From the NCBI GenBank assembly GCA_963514095.1, contig OY741276.1, forward strand, positions 15,814,959-15,878,958: a stretch of DNA of 64,000 nt, given 5' to 3'. Each line of letters starts with the position of its first letter. Position 1 is the first letter of the stretch. The notes under the pieces were generated by a model. That model saw only the letters and a list, made by a program, of their open reading frames with translations, ran no database searches and was not told the origin of the DNA. Shown here in pieces: positions 26,574 to 38,179 of the stretch. This DNA is from Eutrigla gurnardus. Lineage: Eukaryota > Chordata > Actinopteri > Perciformes > Triglidae. Position numbers and translations under genes: made by a program.

Positions 26574-28299
26574 ACCTGTGCTTATTCTTTTAAATAGCAA
26601 CAAAACAAACCAAAAAGTACTTGGATAGGTTTAGTAAAAAAAAATCATGGTTCTGCTTAAAATAAGTTAACTTTATGACTGCAGATGACTTACTGATTTT
26701 TGTCTAAATGCAGACGATAACAACTTAAAAATTCCTCTTGGTTCTAACAATATATATATTTAACCTTGGTAATTCATTTATTAAGTAGCGATAAAGCTAT
26801 TGGTTACCTATTTTAAACTTAATGTAAACGAAAAAGGAATTTGGTACAGAATTGGAATTGTCCAAGCAACAAAATCCAGACGAGCTATACCTGGTGAGCT
26901 GGTGATCGTATTGATTATTTCATTTAGTGAGGGGAAAGAAAAAGAACTGAATCTGTGAAGAGAAAAAAAATGACTGACTGAGGCTAATCCCATGATGTAC
27001 CTTCTTAAGGCTCTAAGATCTTTTTAATGTATTCTCCTCTGCGGCCGGGGCCTGAAAGGGAAAGGGAAAGAGGAGAGCTGAATGGATTCCATTAATTTAA
27101 TTGAAGCAAGCCCTGACAAGAGATAAAACATCTTGGGCCCACATCTCTTCAGGGTTGGCGCTGGGCTCCATAGTAAACAAGCCGTGATCCGTAAACAAAG
27201 CCCAGAGAGCACCACCACGCTCTGCAGAGACTTCAAGGCCAGGGAATATGTCAGAGATGGGCTTGAATGGATACTGAAGTGCCCCCCCCCCCCCCCCACA
27301 CACACACACACGCACACACACTTAAGTATTCAAGCTGTATTCTGACCATTGTGCCTCGGTTTGTGGATATTTCGATGCTGGTAGCGAGCTATTCCAGTGA
27401 CGGTACCTGCAGCGGATCAAGCAGACAGAGACATCCACTCCAAAAAGGACATAGCGCTGTTGAAATCAAGAGATAAGAACCACTTTGATGTCTCCCCCAT
27501 CGGATATTATACACTTGCACAATAATGCGGTGTAAACTGATGTAAAGCACTTCAAGCTTCATCAAAAATGTAACCTAATTCTACTGAAAATTTACATTTC
27601 GGACAGAAAAAAAAGGGCCGGCACGTGCTTCATACAGCAGTCTATACTGGTGAAATACTATACCAGGTGAGGACGATATATATCTGGTAATCCAGCCTGC
27701 TAGTGTTGAAAGCCATTGCTGAATACTGAGCGTGTAAAGCGCATGTTGTTTGCCACTCAAAAGCAACTGGTATTTGGATATGTCACATTCTTCCCTGAAT
27801 TGTTCCTCAGCAGGCCCTGGCTTTTCACTCGGGTTGAATGGCAACACAAGACCCAGCAGAATCCATTAAAGGAGGAATAGCTTTATCTCCAGAACACTGA
27901 GAGATGGCTCGGACAATACAAGCCATCTACCACAAACTGGGCCTGCATGGCCTACAAATGTGGCTTATGAAACAGAATGCCAAGGTTACAGTCTTTGTCC
28001 ACATCTCTATAAGCTCTGCTGGCAATTCTGCTGCATTGTGAACGTGGACCTACCTCGCATCTGCAACTTTGATGCTCGTTCTGTATTATATCCCGGTTTT
28101 ATAAATAGTTACCTGCTTCAGTATCATTAAACTGATCGAAATGACAGATTTTGTGCCAGCACATTAATCAGGATAAAAAGATGAGAGAGGGAAATGTTGG
28201 TATTTTACATTTCTGTAAATCAGGAATACAATGAATGTTGACGTTTCTAAATCAAAAATGTATTTCATAAACATGTTTCATATCAGCCTTGTATCACGC
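26574..28299. other. non-coding stretch with poly-C/CA tract
   Basis: No gene recognised. The opposed frames around 27024-27345 are produced by the poly-C/CA tract. The minus-strand frame 27581-27847 (88 codons) is unrecognised. Confidence 0.5.
27282..27321. repeat. C16 run followed by (AC)n
   Basis: Sixteen consecutive C (27282-27297) run into AC dinucleotides with one CG interruption. The minus strand is a G-run able to join a G-quadruplex. Confidence 0.97.
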
Positions 28300-28303
28300 T
28301 TAA

Positions 28304-28520
28304 AGGAATACTTCACCGGTGAAAACATGGATCTGTATTGAAAGTGGCATATAATCGAAATGTAAAATAAATTTAAGATTTGGTGCCTTCTTGACTGAGA
28401 AAGGCAGACAGTGACTCAAAGTCATCAACAAGAGAGAACAACACAGAGAACATGACTGAGACTTTACTGATAAGTCGCGTCTAGTAAACACTTGGCCTCT
28501 GGATCGGCGTATGTGAGTGC
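28304..28520 (+). mobile_element. possible T2-like MITE, left end only
   Basis: TTAA (28300-28303) followed by AGGAATACTTCACCGG gives the TTAAAGGRR start. I recall an 'aggaatacttcacc' terminus as a common fish MITE end. No matching right terminus is found within the next kilobase, so the copy is truncated or the match is fortuitous. The right limit given is arbitrary. Confidence 0.35.
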
Positions 28521-28526
28521 TCCAGG

Positions 28527-28663
28527 CGAGTGGACGGGCCGGCGGCAAGCTTACCAGGCTGGCGGATGGTCCTAATTCAAGCGTACCGGACTGGCGGTGA
28601 CCTTACCGGAACGGCGGCGAGTGTACCGGGCCGGCAGTCCAGCGTACAGGGCCGGCGGTCCAC
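28527..28663. repeat. GC-rich 20-21 bp degenerate minisatellite
   Basis: A repeated core TACCGG.C.GGCGG starts at 28552 (as TACCAGG), 28584, 28604, 28624 and 28645 (as TACAGGG), giving a 20, 20 and 21 bp period over the last four units. The block is strongly GC- and CpG-rich inside AT-rich DNA. It lies about 220 bp after the TTAAAGG terminus at 28300 and could be the interior of that element. Confidence 0.75.
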
Positions 28664-30053
28664 ATAAATAAATAACAAATTCCTTTTTTCCTGCCGATTG
28701 TGCTGCAACTCCACTGCTATCCTGTGATTAAATATTCTATTACATCATGTAAAAGACAAATTCTGATCATATTTCTCTATGTCTCCACTAAGGAGAAATT
28801 ATGCTTTGTGTCCATCCACTTTTTACCATTGCGATAGGAAATTAAAAAAACGTATTGAGTTATTGAGAAATGAGGCACACCAGCACCAGCAAACATGTTG
28901 CCCGTTGTGCTTTCCTGCATACCAGAATGTGAGTCCCACGTGTGGAGGTTAAAGATGGCATCGCCCCTGACAGATGTATCCGCCTCCTGATCCACTTTGC
29001 AGCCACGAATGCATTATTTTCATCTATTTGCCAGCACATTCTCAGAAATAATACAGACGGACCTAAAATGGCCTGTGAAATCAGAGTATAATGACATTGT
29101 GCGATCATTTAGCCCTGCAGACGCTGCTCAGGAGCTCTAAAGGTAACTTAAGAATATTGTGGTGAATCAATAATGAAACTATCTAATCTGTTTTAGCGTC
29201 CACCTATGCTTGCTTTACGTCAGATGGATATCATGGTGTGGGGCGAGTTGTAAAGTGGATTCTTGCTCTGAAACAGCGATCCAGTAATAGAGCAGAAGAT
29301 GCAACAGAATCCAGTAATATGTTGTTTAGGTGGTAGACCCTGAGTAGTTCATATATCACCGGTAATTGATCCGAGATGGTCTATACTAGCTCTCCAACGC
29401 ACTTCATCTTATTTTGTGGTGCATCTTCTCTCTTTGTATTGGCTTATTAGATACTAGCTCTTTGTCATGCTAAGGCTGACCTTGCCAACCATTTAGAGGG
29501 AAATTCTTGCAGATCATACATCTTCACCGAACTTTTCCTCGGCGGCCCGAGCACAAGGGCTGCACCATTAGCAACTGCAGCGTTTCCTTGCTCACGAGGA
29601 ATGCCTCACAGGAGACCTTATCTGCATCACACTGGATAGTTTTGTGATAATCTTCCTATACAAACAATGGAAATCCTTATCAGGAGAATTTCTTTAATCG
29701 CGGCAGCGATTACAATGTTTGCAAAGCGGCGTGTGCAGTGTATGCAAAAGATAAAATTACACACCTGTCAAAAGCACAAACACATGCTTGTGGGGAATAA
29801 AAGATTATGCTAGTCCACTGCGGCATTTTTAAACATTCTTTATCACCTCTGACGTCTAATATCATCTGAGAACGCCAGCCTTCTCCTCTTTGCTCTTTGG
29901 TCTGACTGTTTATTTTCCCACATCACAGCTAAACTTCCCCTTGGCCCCATTTACCTGTTTGGAGTTATTTAAGCAGGTTAAAGCAGGTCACTGTGATCAT
30001 TTCTCGTTCCTGTTCTCACATTGCAGGCAGGCTGCCTCACTGTTGGCCTGAGG

Positions 30054-30077
30054 GTGTGTGTGTGTGTGTGTGTGTGT
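30054..30077. repeat. (GT)n microsatellite
   Basis: Twelve GT units. Confidence 0.95.
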
Positions 30078-31234
30078 TTGAGAAAATGTAAATGAATGAA
30101 ATGTAGTTGGTCTCTGTCCAACACTTTAAGAAATCAGAAATTCATGTGGTCTATTCAACAAATGAAATTCCATTGTGCATACAAATTGTTAATGAAATCT
30201 AAAACGCAGTATTTGCTCCTGCTTAATCATCAGGAAATAATATCGGCATTGTACGCTTCTGCAAAGCACAGATGGACAGGACAAACAAACACAGGACTTT
30301 CACCTTGGAGACAGCTGCTCGTGTCATGTCAACATCGACTTTACGCTTTTTACACAACATTTTGTTACACACCTGACAAAAAGCACACGTATAGAAGATT
30401 ATGCTAATCCAATACCTCTCCTCTGACCAAGTAGTTTTGGGGCATTTTGCATCTCTGCATTAACAACGTATGCCATGGTTTACAGAAAAGTACAATGCCA
30501 ATATTTTTTCCTGGAGTCTCATTCGTTCACAGCAGAATTGCTGAACTATCTAAAGGTTTCGTGCAGCTGAACCCGTCTCGACCACCATGTTCCTACCCAC
30601 CTTCCCAAAGAAGAACTGCCAGTACCTCCCTTTGCTTGACTTGTTACATGGTTTAAAAAAAAGATGTTCCCACTGCTTTGCCACTATATTGCTTCACACA
30701 ACACCTTTTATCTCAGGCTGCTTGATCCTTTTATCAGGGCACATCAAATTACATCGCTGCGTATTTGTAGATGTTGAAAATCTGCGATGACTATCTAACA
30801 GGAGGACACTGTCACAGATTCAGATCTGCAGCTTTGTCATGTTGCTCCCCATCTTCAGAGATGGCTGCTCATCTTTCAAAGCTGACCCGATGCTGGTGTT
30901 GTGGAAATCCTCACACGCCGCTTCACCTGTTGGCTGTCTAATCAGATCCAACCTTGCCGCGGCCCACACCTCGGGCCCGCTTTATCTGCTCTTGTATCAT
31001 CTGATAACCCCTTCCTCAATCAGCCTCCATAACTGGATGAAAAGGAGAAACAGATCAGTAACACTTGAATGCCTGCGTGACCTTTACTTCTTGCTTAACA
31101 TCTGTGTGCAGAGTGCAGCGGGGAGAAGGAAACACCAGCACTTGCGCTGATTGAGCTGAGATTGGATTCACAGTCAGAACAAAAGAGGAGAAGGAGACAC
31201 AGGCAGACTGAGACGTGTGTGTGCCTGTGGTTGT

Positions 31235-31265
31235 GCGTGCGTGTGTGTGTGTGTGTGTGCGCGCA
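31235..31265. repeat. (GT)n/(GC)n microsatellite
   Basis: GTGC/GTGT alternation ending in GCGCGC, a potential Z-DNA-forming tract. Confidence 0.93.
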
Positions 31266-31555
31266 CTCTCTTATGTGTGTCTAAAGTAGTGGTATTCATG
31301 AAGTTGTTGGATGGTATTTGCTTCCCCTTCGTCAGATAATTACTACCAAAAGTTTATTTTTTATATATAGCCTAATATGCAGATGATATTGAATTATACA
31401 TCTTCAATCTTTGAAACATTATAAATTTGTTTGTAGCCTACTGCATGACTACAATACATGCACATTTTTGTATGTGCAAACCCTAATCTACCAGCTGTGT
31501 GCTTGAGATCCGATTGAGCGTAACCTCTCCAATCTTCCCATTATTATTTTTCATT

Positions 31556-31581
31556 AAAAAAAAAAAAAAAAAAAAAAAAAA
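31556..31581. repeat. poly-A tract
   Basis: Twenty-six consecutive A, about 80 bp upstream of the L2-like remnant. It could be the tail of a separate retroposed sequence, but nothing upstream identifies one. Confidence 0.95.
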
Positions 31582-31660
31582 CTCCATGTTTAGGGGTATT
31601 TTTGTTTAAATGTTATTTCTTGGCAATATTGTATCGCAAATATAATATTAATTGTAATAA

Positions 31661-32135
31661 TTTTCTGATGACATCCAATTGTACATGTAACACATGGCAA
31701 GCCTTGTCACTCTTATTAACTCCCTTGACAAGCTCAAGTCCTGGATGTATAGCAATTTCACGCAGCTTAATAACAACAGAACAAGCATTATTTTATTCAG
31801 TTCTCCCAACTCCATCCAGGTGATCCATTCCAACCGTGGCTATCTAAATCAACAGGAAACCATATAAAGCCAGGAGCCCTGTCTGACCTGATTTAAGCTT
31901 ATTCCAAAGTACGGTAAGTCCTTCGGGTCAAGACTCTTATATATTATCTTATATAGACATAATACCTAAGACACACATTTCTCAGTTCATGATTTACAGC
32001 CTGCTATTAGCCTCTGTATCTTCTGGTTTGATTTTTAAAATTTTTACTTTTACTTTAAAAAAGTCTCAAGTCTTTATGTTTTGCTATTTGAAGCACTTTG
32101 CCACTCTTGTTTTTAAAAGTACCGTACAGATAACA
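31661..32135 (+). pseudogene. L2-like LINE reverse transcriptase remnant and 3' tail
   Basis: Frame 1 from 31661 reads FSDDIQLYM, the equivalent of the catalytic YADD/FADDTQLY box of L2-clade reverse transcriptase. After an in-frame stop it continues with KLKSWMYSNFTQLNNNRT and then IILFSSPN. This spacing matches the conserved 'IKSWM..NFLQLN..KTE.ILFG' block downstream of the active site. A further stop follows at 31866-31868. At 32088-32135 the wording gaagcactttgcc ... taaaagtaccgtacagataa resembles the L2 3' UTR end. The copy is therefore 5'-truncated, carries stops and is dead. Clade assignment within L2/Maui is from recall. Confidence 0.75.
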
Positions 32136-32150
32136 ACACAAACAACAATG

Positions 32151-32179
32151 ATATTATTATAATTATTATTATTATTATT

Positions 32180-32224
<45 letters not shown>

Positions 32225-32280
32225 GTCATCATCATCATCATCGTCATCATCATCATCATTATTATTATTATTATTATTAT
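32151..32280. repeat. compound (ATT)n(ATC)n(ATT)n microsatellite
   Basis: A symmetric 130-bp trinucleotide tract: ATT units, then about 26 ATC units with two GTC variants, then ATT units again. It begins 16 bp after the L2-like tail and may have grown from a LINE 3' tail. Confidence 0.97.
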
Positions 32281-32519
32281 CTTAAAACAACACATTTCTT
32301 CCTTTTTCTGCAGAACAAAGGCAGGTTGGAAGAAGCTCAGGTCTGATTGAAAAGCAATGGAAAAGCCGAAGAGTTATGTCAGCTCTCTCCAACTTATTTA
32401 ATCACTAGGAGTGCTGGGGGAAGACCGACTTTGATTAAGACCACCTCACCGATCAATAAAGTCCTTGAACTTGCATAAGTCACTGCTGGCCACTCTGAAT
32501 ATTACTGATATCTGCCCCC

Positions 32520-32565
<46 letters not shown>
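32520..32565. repeat. (CA)n microsatellite
   Basis: Forty-six bases of uninterrupted CA alternation. Confidence 0.98.
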
Positions 32566-32566
<1 letters not shown>

Positions 32567-32693
32567 CCCCTGTCTGGCCACCTCACCTGAGTGATTTCCC
32601 CATTGATGAAAAGCCTCTCTTGACCTCGGCTTTGAGGGTAAACACAAGTTTAAGGAATAATTCAGAATAAAAATGGACACTCTGCATCTGAAA

Positions 32694-32706
32694 TGCCCTC
32701 TGCTGG
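32694..32706 (-). promoter_or_regulatory. CTCF-like motif, full consensus match
   Basis: TGCCCTCTGCTGG is the reverse complement of CCAGCAGAGGGCA, matching CCASYAGRKGGCR at all 13 positions. This is the only perfect match I noticed in the window. Binding is inferred, not shown. Confidence 0.5.
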
Positions 32707-32793
32707 CCTCAGCCAATGTCACAGACAGTTCTCGCAGGTTGCCAATATAAATATATCCACCTATGAAACAGCCGCTGTGACTTTGCACAGGAA

Positions 32794-32858
32794 GAGGCGG
32801 GGGAGGTTCATTTCCATTAGTCTGACCCAGCTGAAATTATTTGGCCTCCATATAAAAG
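32794..32858 (+). promoter_or_regulatory. candidate GC box and TATA box
   Basis: GAGGCGGGGG (32794-32803) resembles an Sp1 GC box, and TATAAAAG (32851-32858) is a perfect TATAWAAR. Initiation would be expected near 32880-32890. No downstream open frame is recognisable (the first ATG, near 32917, opens a short frame). A non-coding transcript or chance are both possible. Confidence 0.25.
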
Positions 32859-33132
32859 GTTGCGGACAAAGCAGAGGTCCGGGCCGTGCACAGTGTGCTG
32901 CCACCTGTCCCAGATGTGCATCCTGAAACAAACGAGGAATTACTTTCATTGATTGAATGCAGATTGAACGAGTCCACTGGATAAAAAATGTTGTGTGCTG
33001 TCAGAGGTGGCTCACCCTCATCATTGGTTAACGCCAGCTGACAGATTCAATCTGTTTCAGCTGCAGAACGTGTCACTCAAACAGGAGCTCATACAGACAA
33101 AAGCCAAGTGTGGGCAATCGAGCCTCAACACA

Positions 33133-33134
<2 letters not shown>

Positions 33135-33190
<56 letters not shown>
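33135..33190. repeat. (CT)n microsatellite
   Basis: Fifty-six bases of uninterrupted CT alternation, a polypurine/polypyrimidine tract with H-DNA potential. Confidence 0.98.
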
Positions 33191-33192
<2 letters not shown>

Positions 33193-33677
33193 TACACACT
33201 CAAGCCAGCTCAGCAATATTAAAGTTCAGAGGTCGTCCCGCCCCTAACCCTGAACATCCCTGTCTGATGAGGCGGCCCGTGTTTCAAGCAGTCAAACAGT
33301 CATAAAAAACCTGGTAGTAGCTGTTCTGCTGAAAATAATACACGGGCTGTATGCTTTTTTGTTATTACTCATAAAATTCAGAAATATTTATTTGCAACAT
33401 GCCACAGAGTTCATATGACACCTCTGTAATGCCTCAAAGATAGTGGAACCATACAACTATGCAACCTTTTAGGAATCATGCATTTTCCCTCTTTAGTTGA
33501 ATTCATAAGTAATAAAACAATAATAATTATAATCAATATAGCACCAATTATATGAAATTGGATCACGCAGGGAGCTAAAGTCTGCAGTCAGAAAGTAAAA
33601 GATTTCAGTGCAAGGAAACAAAATTCTCAGAAGGGGGTTCAGATGCTTAATGCCAGCAGGCATCTGGATGCAGCTTG

Positions 33678-33700
33678 AAAAAAAAAAAAAAAAAAAAAAA
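33678..33700. repeat. poly-A tract
   Basis: Twenty-three consecutive A. Confidence 0.95.
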
Positions 33701-34428
33701 CATCCTTCGATTCCTCTCAAATCTGTAGCACGACCAAATACTTCCATCACCTATGAAACGGATCATTACAGTGATATATGCCGGTCCCACAGTTCCATTG
33801 GTAAAGATATCCAATCTTGGTTTGTAGAATACAAGGGAAACAAAAGCTAGGTTACAGGTTGTTAAGTAAAGGGGTGAATTGCTCGTGCTCTTTGCTTATT
33901 CTTCGCCATGAACAAGGTCAGCAAGTTGGTTAAATGAATGGAGCGTGGTCTTTGACCTGCACCTCGGAAATATCATAAAGCACAGAGCCATGGACAAGTA
34001 TCAAGGGTATACAACACAAATAATGTGAGGTATTTCCAGAAAAAATGTTGATTGAGAATATTTTCCATCAAAAGAATGCATTGTTATAGAACTTTATCGA
34101 ATTCAATCACAGTTGAGAAAGGGCAACAGTGTTTAGCTTGACGGACCTTTCAAGCTCTGAGCAGCAAAATCCTTTTTTAAAAGTAAATACCAACAAGAAT
34201 GTGACTCGAATGAAGTGCAAAAGGTATCAGATGAAATAAAGACAGGAGGTTATGTTTATTATCCCTGGTGCCATTAGGTGGTGAGCATTCACAGTCGGTG
34301 TTCAGAAGGGCAATCTTAAGAACGGGTAGGATGGGGCTTACCTTTGTATGTTTCAGCCTCGGGGACACCCCCACAGGTGGCAGCTACAGGTGATCAGCCC
34401 TGGTCAGGTGTCCCATGCCCTCCTGTTC

Positions 34429-34875
34429 TTAAGCATTGCCCTGGTTTTGAGAGTGGGAGTGGGTTTTATGAGCCCAGCAAGGGTCCTTCCCCTTATAAGC
34501 CCTACTGACTGCTTCTGCTGCAAAAGCTGACCCACGACTTCCTCTCCGAGCAGACTGTGAAGAAGAAAAAGCCGCAAACAAGGTGGGGAAACGATTTGCT
34601 GGTTGATGTCCATGATCATCTTCCAGTCCCGGGTTCTGCTCAGCTGCCCTGTTTCTGGTTCGGTGGAGGTTCTGGTTCAGGCCTTTCATGTTCTTCTTCA
34701 ACGAATGATACTGTCTTCTGGGGATTGATTGATTGATCACAGAGGCAAATTGTTGGTGGCTTTCCCACTTGTACTCAACAGCTGATATCAGACTGGCTTG
34801 ATTTTCATTGTTCTCCTGCAGTAGCGAGCTGCAGTGGTGACCAAATTGCAAAAAGTTATACACAACATAAGACAT
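34429..34875 (-). other. 148-codon open frame, unrecognised; possible decayed coding or LTR-like sequence
   Basis: The frame starts at an ATG near 34875 and ends at TAA at 34429. Parts look more protein-like than random (for example ISAVEYKWESHQQ), and an alternative frame over the middle also reads smoothly, which suggests an old frameshift. On the same strand a CTGCAG acceptor-like site lies near 34817-34822, and a perfect AAAG/GTAAGC donor-like site lies near 34342. A non-coding or decayed exon is therefore conceivable. The segment 34345-34520 also has the flavour of a retroelement promoter region. I recognise no family and assign no function. Confidence 0.2.
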
Positions 34876-36156
34876 TTCACAAACAGCAAATTATATCAAC
34901 CAGTGAATTAGCAGCAGGACATTCAGTGGTCAAATCGTCCTTAGTTCTGTTTTTAAAATGGGTTGCATTCTTACATAATTATAAAGCCAAAATACAATGT
35001 TAGTATTTCTCTTACCTGTAGTGCTATATATTAAATCTAGATTGTTTTTGTGTGAGTTGCCTATAGTTATGGAAATATGTCATGTCCTACAAGAAACTGC
35101 TCACACCAACAGATAGATGAGTAACCGGGTCATGATTTGTGGAAAGAGACATTACGACACGAGGGAAAACATGCATTTTGGATTTTCGGGGTGTGTTGTC
35201 TTTTTATGGTGACTCTAGGGTCTAGGAATGATGAATATCGGAGGTGCTACAGATATCAGGGAAGAGTCAGCGTATTCCTAACAGCCATGAAACATTCATT
35301 TTCAGTACTTTCAAGAGCCTGAAGTTCTCTCCTGTCCTGGTCACCTACAGAAATGAGACGCCCATAAAAAAGAATTTCCAGAAAACGTGTCGTCACTGTC
35401 ACGGTTACGGCCTCAAGACTGTGTGTCTGGTTCTGTAACCTGATTTATGATAGTTGAGCAGGCTGAGCCTTGAGACACTGTTTGGGCCGCATCAGCCAAT
35501 TAAACCATTTTATTAAGGCAGAAAAACACAATCCATCTTCGTGCAGACTGATAGATTTGCGTATATGTTGTCACTGCCTTATCAGAGTGATAAAGAAATC
35601 AATAGAGAAAAATCAATAGGATATGTTTTATCCTTGCCTTTTGTTCACATGAAGGGGGCTACGTAGGGGTGACAACTTTGAGCTGGTACAGCAACAGTAT
35701 ATCACAGCCTCCATAAACTATTGATTTTGTGATAAAATCTTTCAGCCAATCAATAGTAATCAAGGGTATAGATCAAGAGAGTGTGGCATGTTAAAGTAAA
35801 GGAAGAGCCCGAGAGGATCTTTTGTCTATGCGAGCCGTGCATAATTTCATACATTCTTCGTAAAAGCTTATCAATCATGTTCTAGTGAAAAGACTGGAAG
35901 GCAGAATTCTCTCCGGGATGAAATGAGTCGGACGGGACTCGTTACGCTCTGTGGCAAATTATAAGAAACTAAATGGGAGGCGGCACTTTTTAACATCAGA
36001 AAACCATTTATCACAAAAAACAATTTCCCCCAATTTCCATTATTTCTAGTATAAAGTCTCTATAGATCTTTAAATTGTAAATCTACCCCACTTGACAACT
36101 GAGTCTAAACTTCCCATTTTTACACCACGACCCCGACGGACAGCTGAAGAATGTGG

Positions 36157-36168
36157 CGACTAGGTGGC
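36157..36168 (+). promoter_or_regulatory. CTCF-like motif (one mismatch)
   Basis: CGACTAGGTGGC matches the CTCF core at 11 of 12 positions. Candidate only. Confidence 0.22.
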
Positions 36169-36831
36169 TAACACCGTCCTTTCTATTCTGGTCTTTGAAA
36201 GGAAACATCTATCAGCGGGCTGCGGTTCACTTGTCAATCGCAGGCCGAGTGCATGATAAAGACAACAATTGGGAAAGACGAGGATGCTGTTTATATCCCG
36301 GGCCCACCCTCACCCGACGATGACGGAGGAGGATGGAGTCTGGGCCGCAGGAAGTTAGAGGACAACAGTTGTGCCTCGACTGTCTGAAGCCCCCTGAAAC
36401 AGTCCATCCCCCCACGTCTCTTTCTATGGACGGAGGAAACCTGACACCGCTCCGTGTTTGGACAGTCCCTGACAACCTGGATGTGGAGTCTGATAAGAGC
36501 AAGAGAGGAGTTCTGGTGTTAAGACTGTGAGGAACCTCACTTTAAAAAGCCAAATCCAGATAATTCTGGTGTCAGCCGCTCTCGATAATTGGCATATCAA
36601 TGTGTTTTGTTTTTGTAATTTATGTTAAGGATATTATGTAGTTTAGGTTTTTTACTTAGTTTATATACTAGTTTTGAATCCAGCCATTATGTTTTTCCTG
36701 AACCTAATTAAGTGGTGCCCTAAATGACAATTTGACAATGTGTGTTCTTACAGGTGTAAAGAACACAACAGCTGTCTTGTTGTTAACTGCTTCTCCTGGA
36801 TCGAAGGACTGGACTGGAAGCGGAGGCCGTA

Positions 36832-36905
36832 ACATAGGGCTGAGGGAACATAGGGCTGAGGGAACATAGGGTTGAGGGAACATAGGGCTGAGGGAACATA
36901 GGGTT
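36832..36905 (+). repeat. 16-bp minisatellite, about 4.6 units (small array)
   Basis: ACATAGGGCTGAGGGA repeats with starts at 36832, 36848, 36864, 36880 and 36896. Units are near-identical; some have GTTG for GCTG. The same unit, in the same orientation, forms the larger array at 59978-60325. Confidence 0.95.
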
Positions 36906-37779
36906 TTATTTCATGTATTCATGTAAAAATAAACAAAACAACAACTAAAGTCAGTAGGATGTTTAGCAATGTCTATAGGTTAAATCATGATTGTATATTT
37001 CTAGTTGATGGATATGTATTTATATGAAAATAACATTTGGAGTAGAATGATTTATTGGGTAGTATGCTATGGATTGTTAAACCATCAGTAAATATTGGTG
37101 ACCTGCCTGTGCCAACTGTGGAGCCTTCCAATTTCCTTATGGAGGCTCTTAATAGCTCCTTGGTAAGCAACGATCGGAGGGGGGGGTCAGATCACACACT
37201 GAGGGGTCAGATCACAGAATCATATTGGAAAGCTGAGCTAATCTTGGCAGCAAGGTCAAATGGCTCCCAGATAGCCACCTGCCTTTGAGATTTGCCAGAA
37301 TCTAATTGAAATGTTGTGATAAATTTCTTACACGGGTCAAATGTCACGTGCTGCCTAAGTAGGGTTCAGCAGGAGGGGGGGGGGGTAAGTCAGGGATGGA
37401 GAGGAGGATTGTCTCCTATTTGATCTATCGTGTAGACTTACTTGTTGAGTGCTCAGCAAGGAACAGTCCATCCTCGTTAGACCATCAGATGATTTTGATC
37501 TAATATTCAGATTAAAAAATTATCTGAATTTCTGAGATTCAATTTACAAGAAAAAACTGAAAATATTCTCTAAGATTAAAATGTCAATTGTGTCTTCCTT
37601 CCACACAGACACAGTGACTGTTGAGCAGTGTGATGCAAAAGTGCAGTGCTTCATTTGGTTTTTGTGCAGTATTGGGTGTTAAGAGAACAAATTGATAAAA
37701 TTGTGATAACCCGTCTTTACTGATACTCTCACTTCCTGTTTTATTTTGTTTTATAGTCACTCTTTTCATGGACTCCAGC
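36906..37779. other. non-coding stretch, no gene recognised
   Basis: No gene. Short G runs occur at 37178-37184 and 37374-37384. The part closest to 37780 may be more of the LINE that ends at 38177, but I cannot read it as protein. Confidence 0.5.
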
Positions 37780-38177
37780 TTCACTTCCTCCCAGTGTGCT
37801 GGTTCCTTCCACTGCACTCACTACCCCTGCACCTCTTTTATGGCATGGAACAAGTTGCCAACTATCCTAACTACAATAAATAGCAAATTAACTTTTAAAA
37901 AACATGTTAAAAAGCATCTGGGCCAATCATACATCAAAGAAGTATAGCCTTAGCCAGGGGCTAACATCTCCAGAGGTCTATAAGATTTTAGAAGGTTTAA
38001 AGAGCCTTTTCAATGTACCTTTAAATTAAGCTCTTGTAAATTCATTTTGTAATTGATTTTTGGTTAAATTAATATATTGATTTTTAACTGAATGTATTTT
38101 TTTTACTGCTGGACTGCAGGAAGAATAGCTGGGTCTGTGCCCCAGCTAATGGGGATCCTAATAAACTAAACTAAACC
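37780..38177 (+). pseudogene. non-LTR LINE 3' end (reverse transcriptase C-terminus plus 3' UTR)
   Basis: Frame 37780-37947 (stop TAG at 37945) contains AWNKLPTILTTINSKL followed by TFKKHVKKHLGQSY. This matches the common C-terminal 'VWN.LP..IR...S...FK..LK..L' pattern of CR1/L2/Rex1-type reverse transcriptase proteins. The 3' UTR ends with ctggactgcaggaagaatagctgg and gctaatggggatcctaataa, a tail I recall as widespread on fish LINEs, then AACTAAACTAAAC. The copy is 5'-truncated and its clade is uncertain. Confidence 0.7.
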
Positions 38178-38179
38178 TC

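Larger units (their letters stand above)
28664..31660. other. non-coding stretch, no gene recognised
   Basis: No gene supported. Open frames at 30096-30407, 30447-30656 and 30839-31150 (+) and 28777-29108 (-) are unrecognised. The stretch near 29940-30050 is GC-richer and repeat-poor up to the GT tract. Confidence 0.5.
33191..36831. other. non-coding stretch; unrecognised frames inside
   Basis: No gene supported. It contains the poly-A at 33678 and the minus-strand frame at 34429-34875. The region 36225-36530 is GC-rich with opposed open frames (36333-36530 + and 36227-36502 -), neither recognisable. Confidence 0.45.

Noticed and set aside
27840..27885. Another TTAAAGGRR terminus (TTAAAGGAG near 27866)
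   Set aside because: A 9-mer with two degenerate positions occurs by chance about twice per window on both strands. No partner end.
32849..32860. CCATATAAAAGG as an SRF CArG box
   Set aside because: The A/T core is 8 bp rather than 6, so it is better read as a TATA box.
36225..36530. Opposed GC-rich frames as an exon
   Set aside because: Neither strand gives a recognisable peptide, and flanking splice signals are weak.
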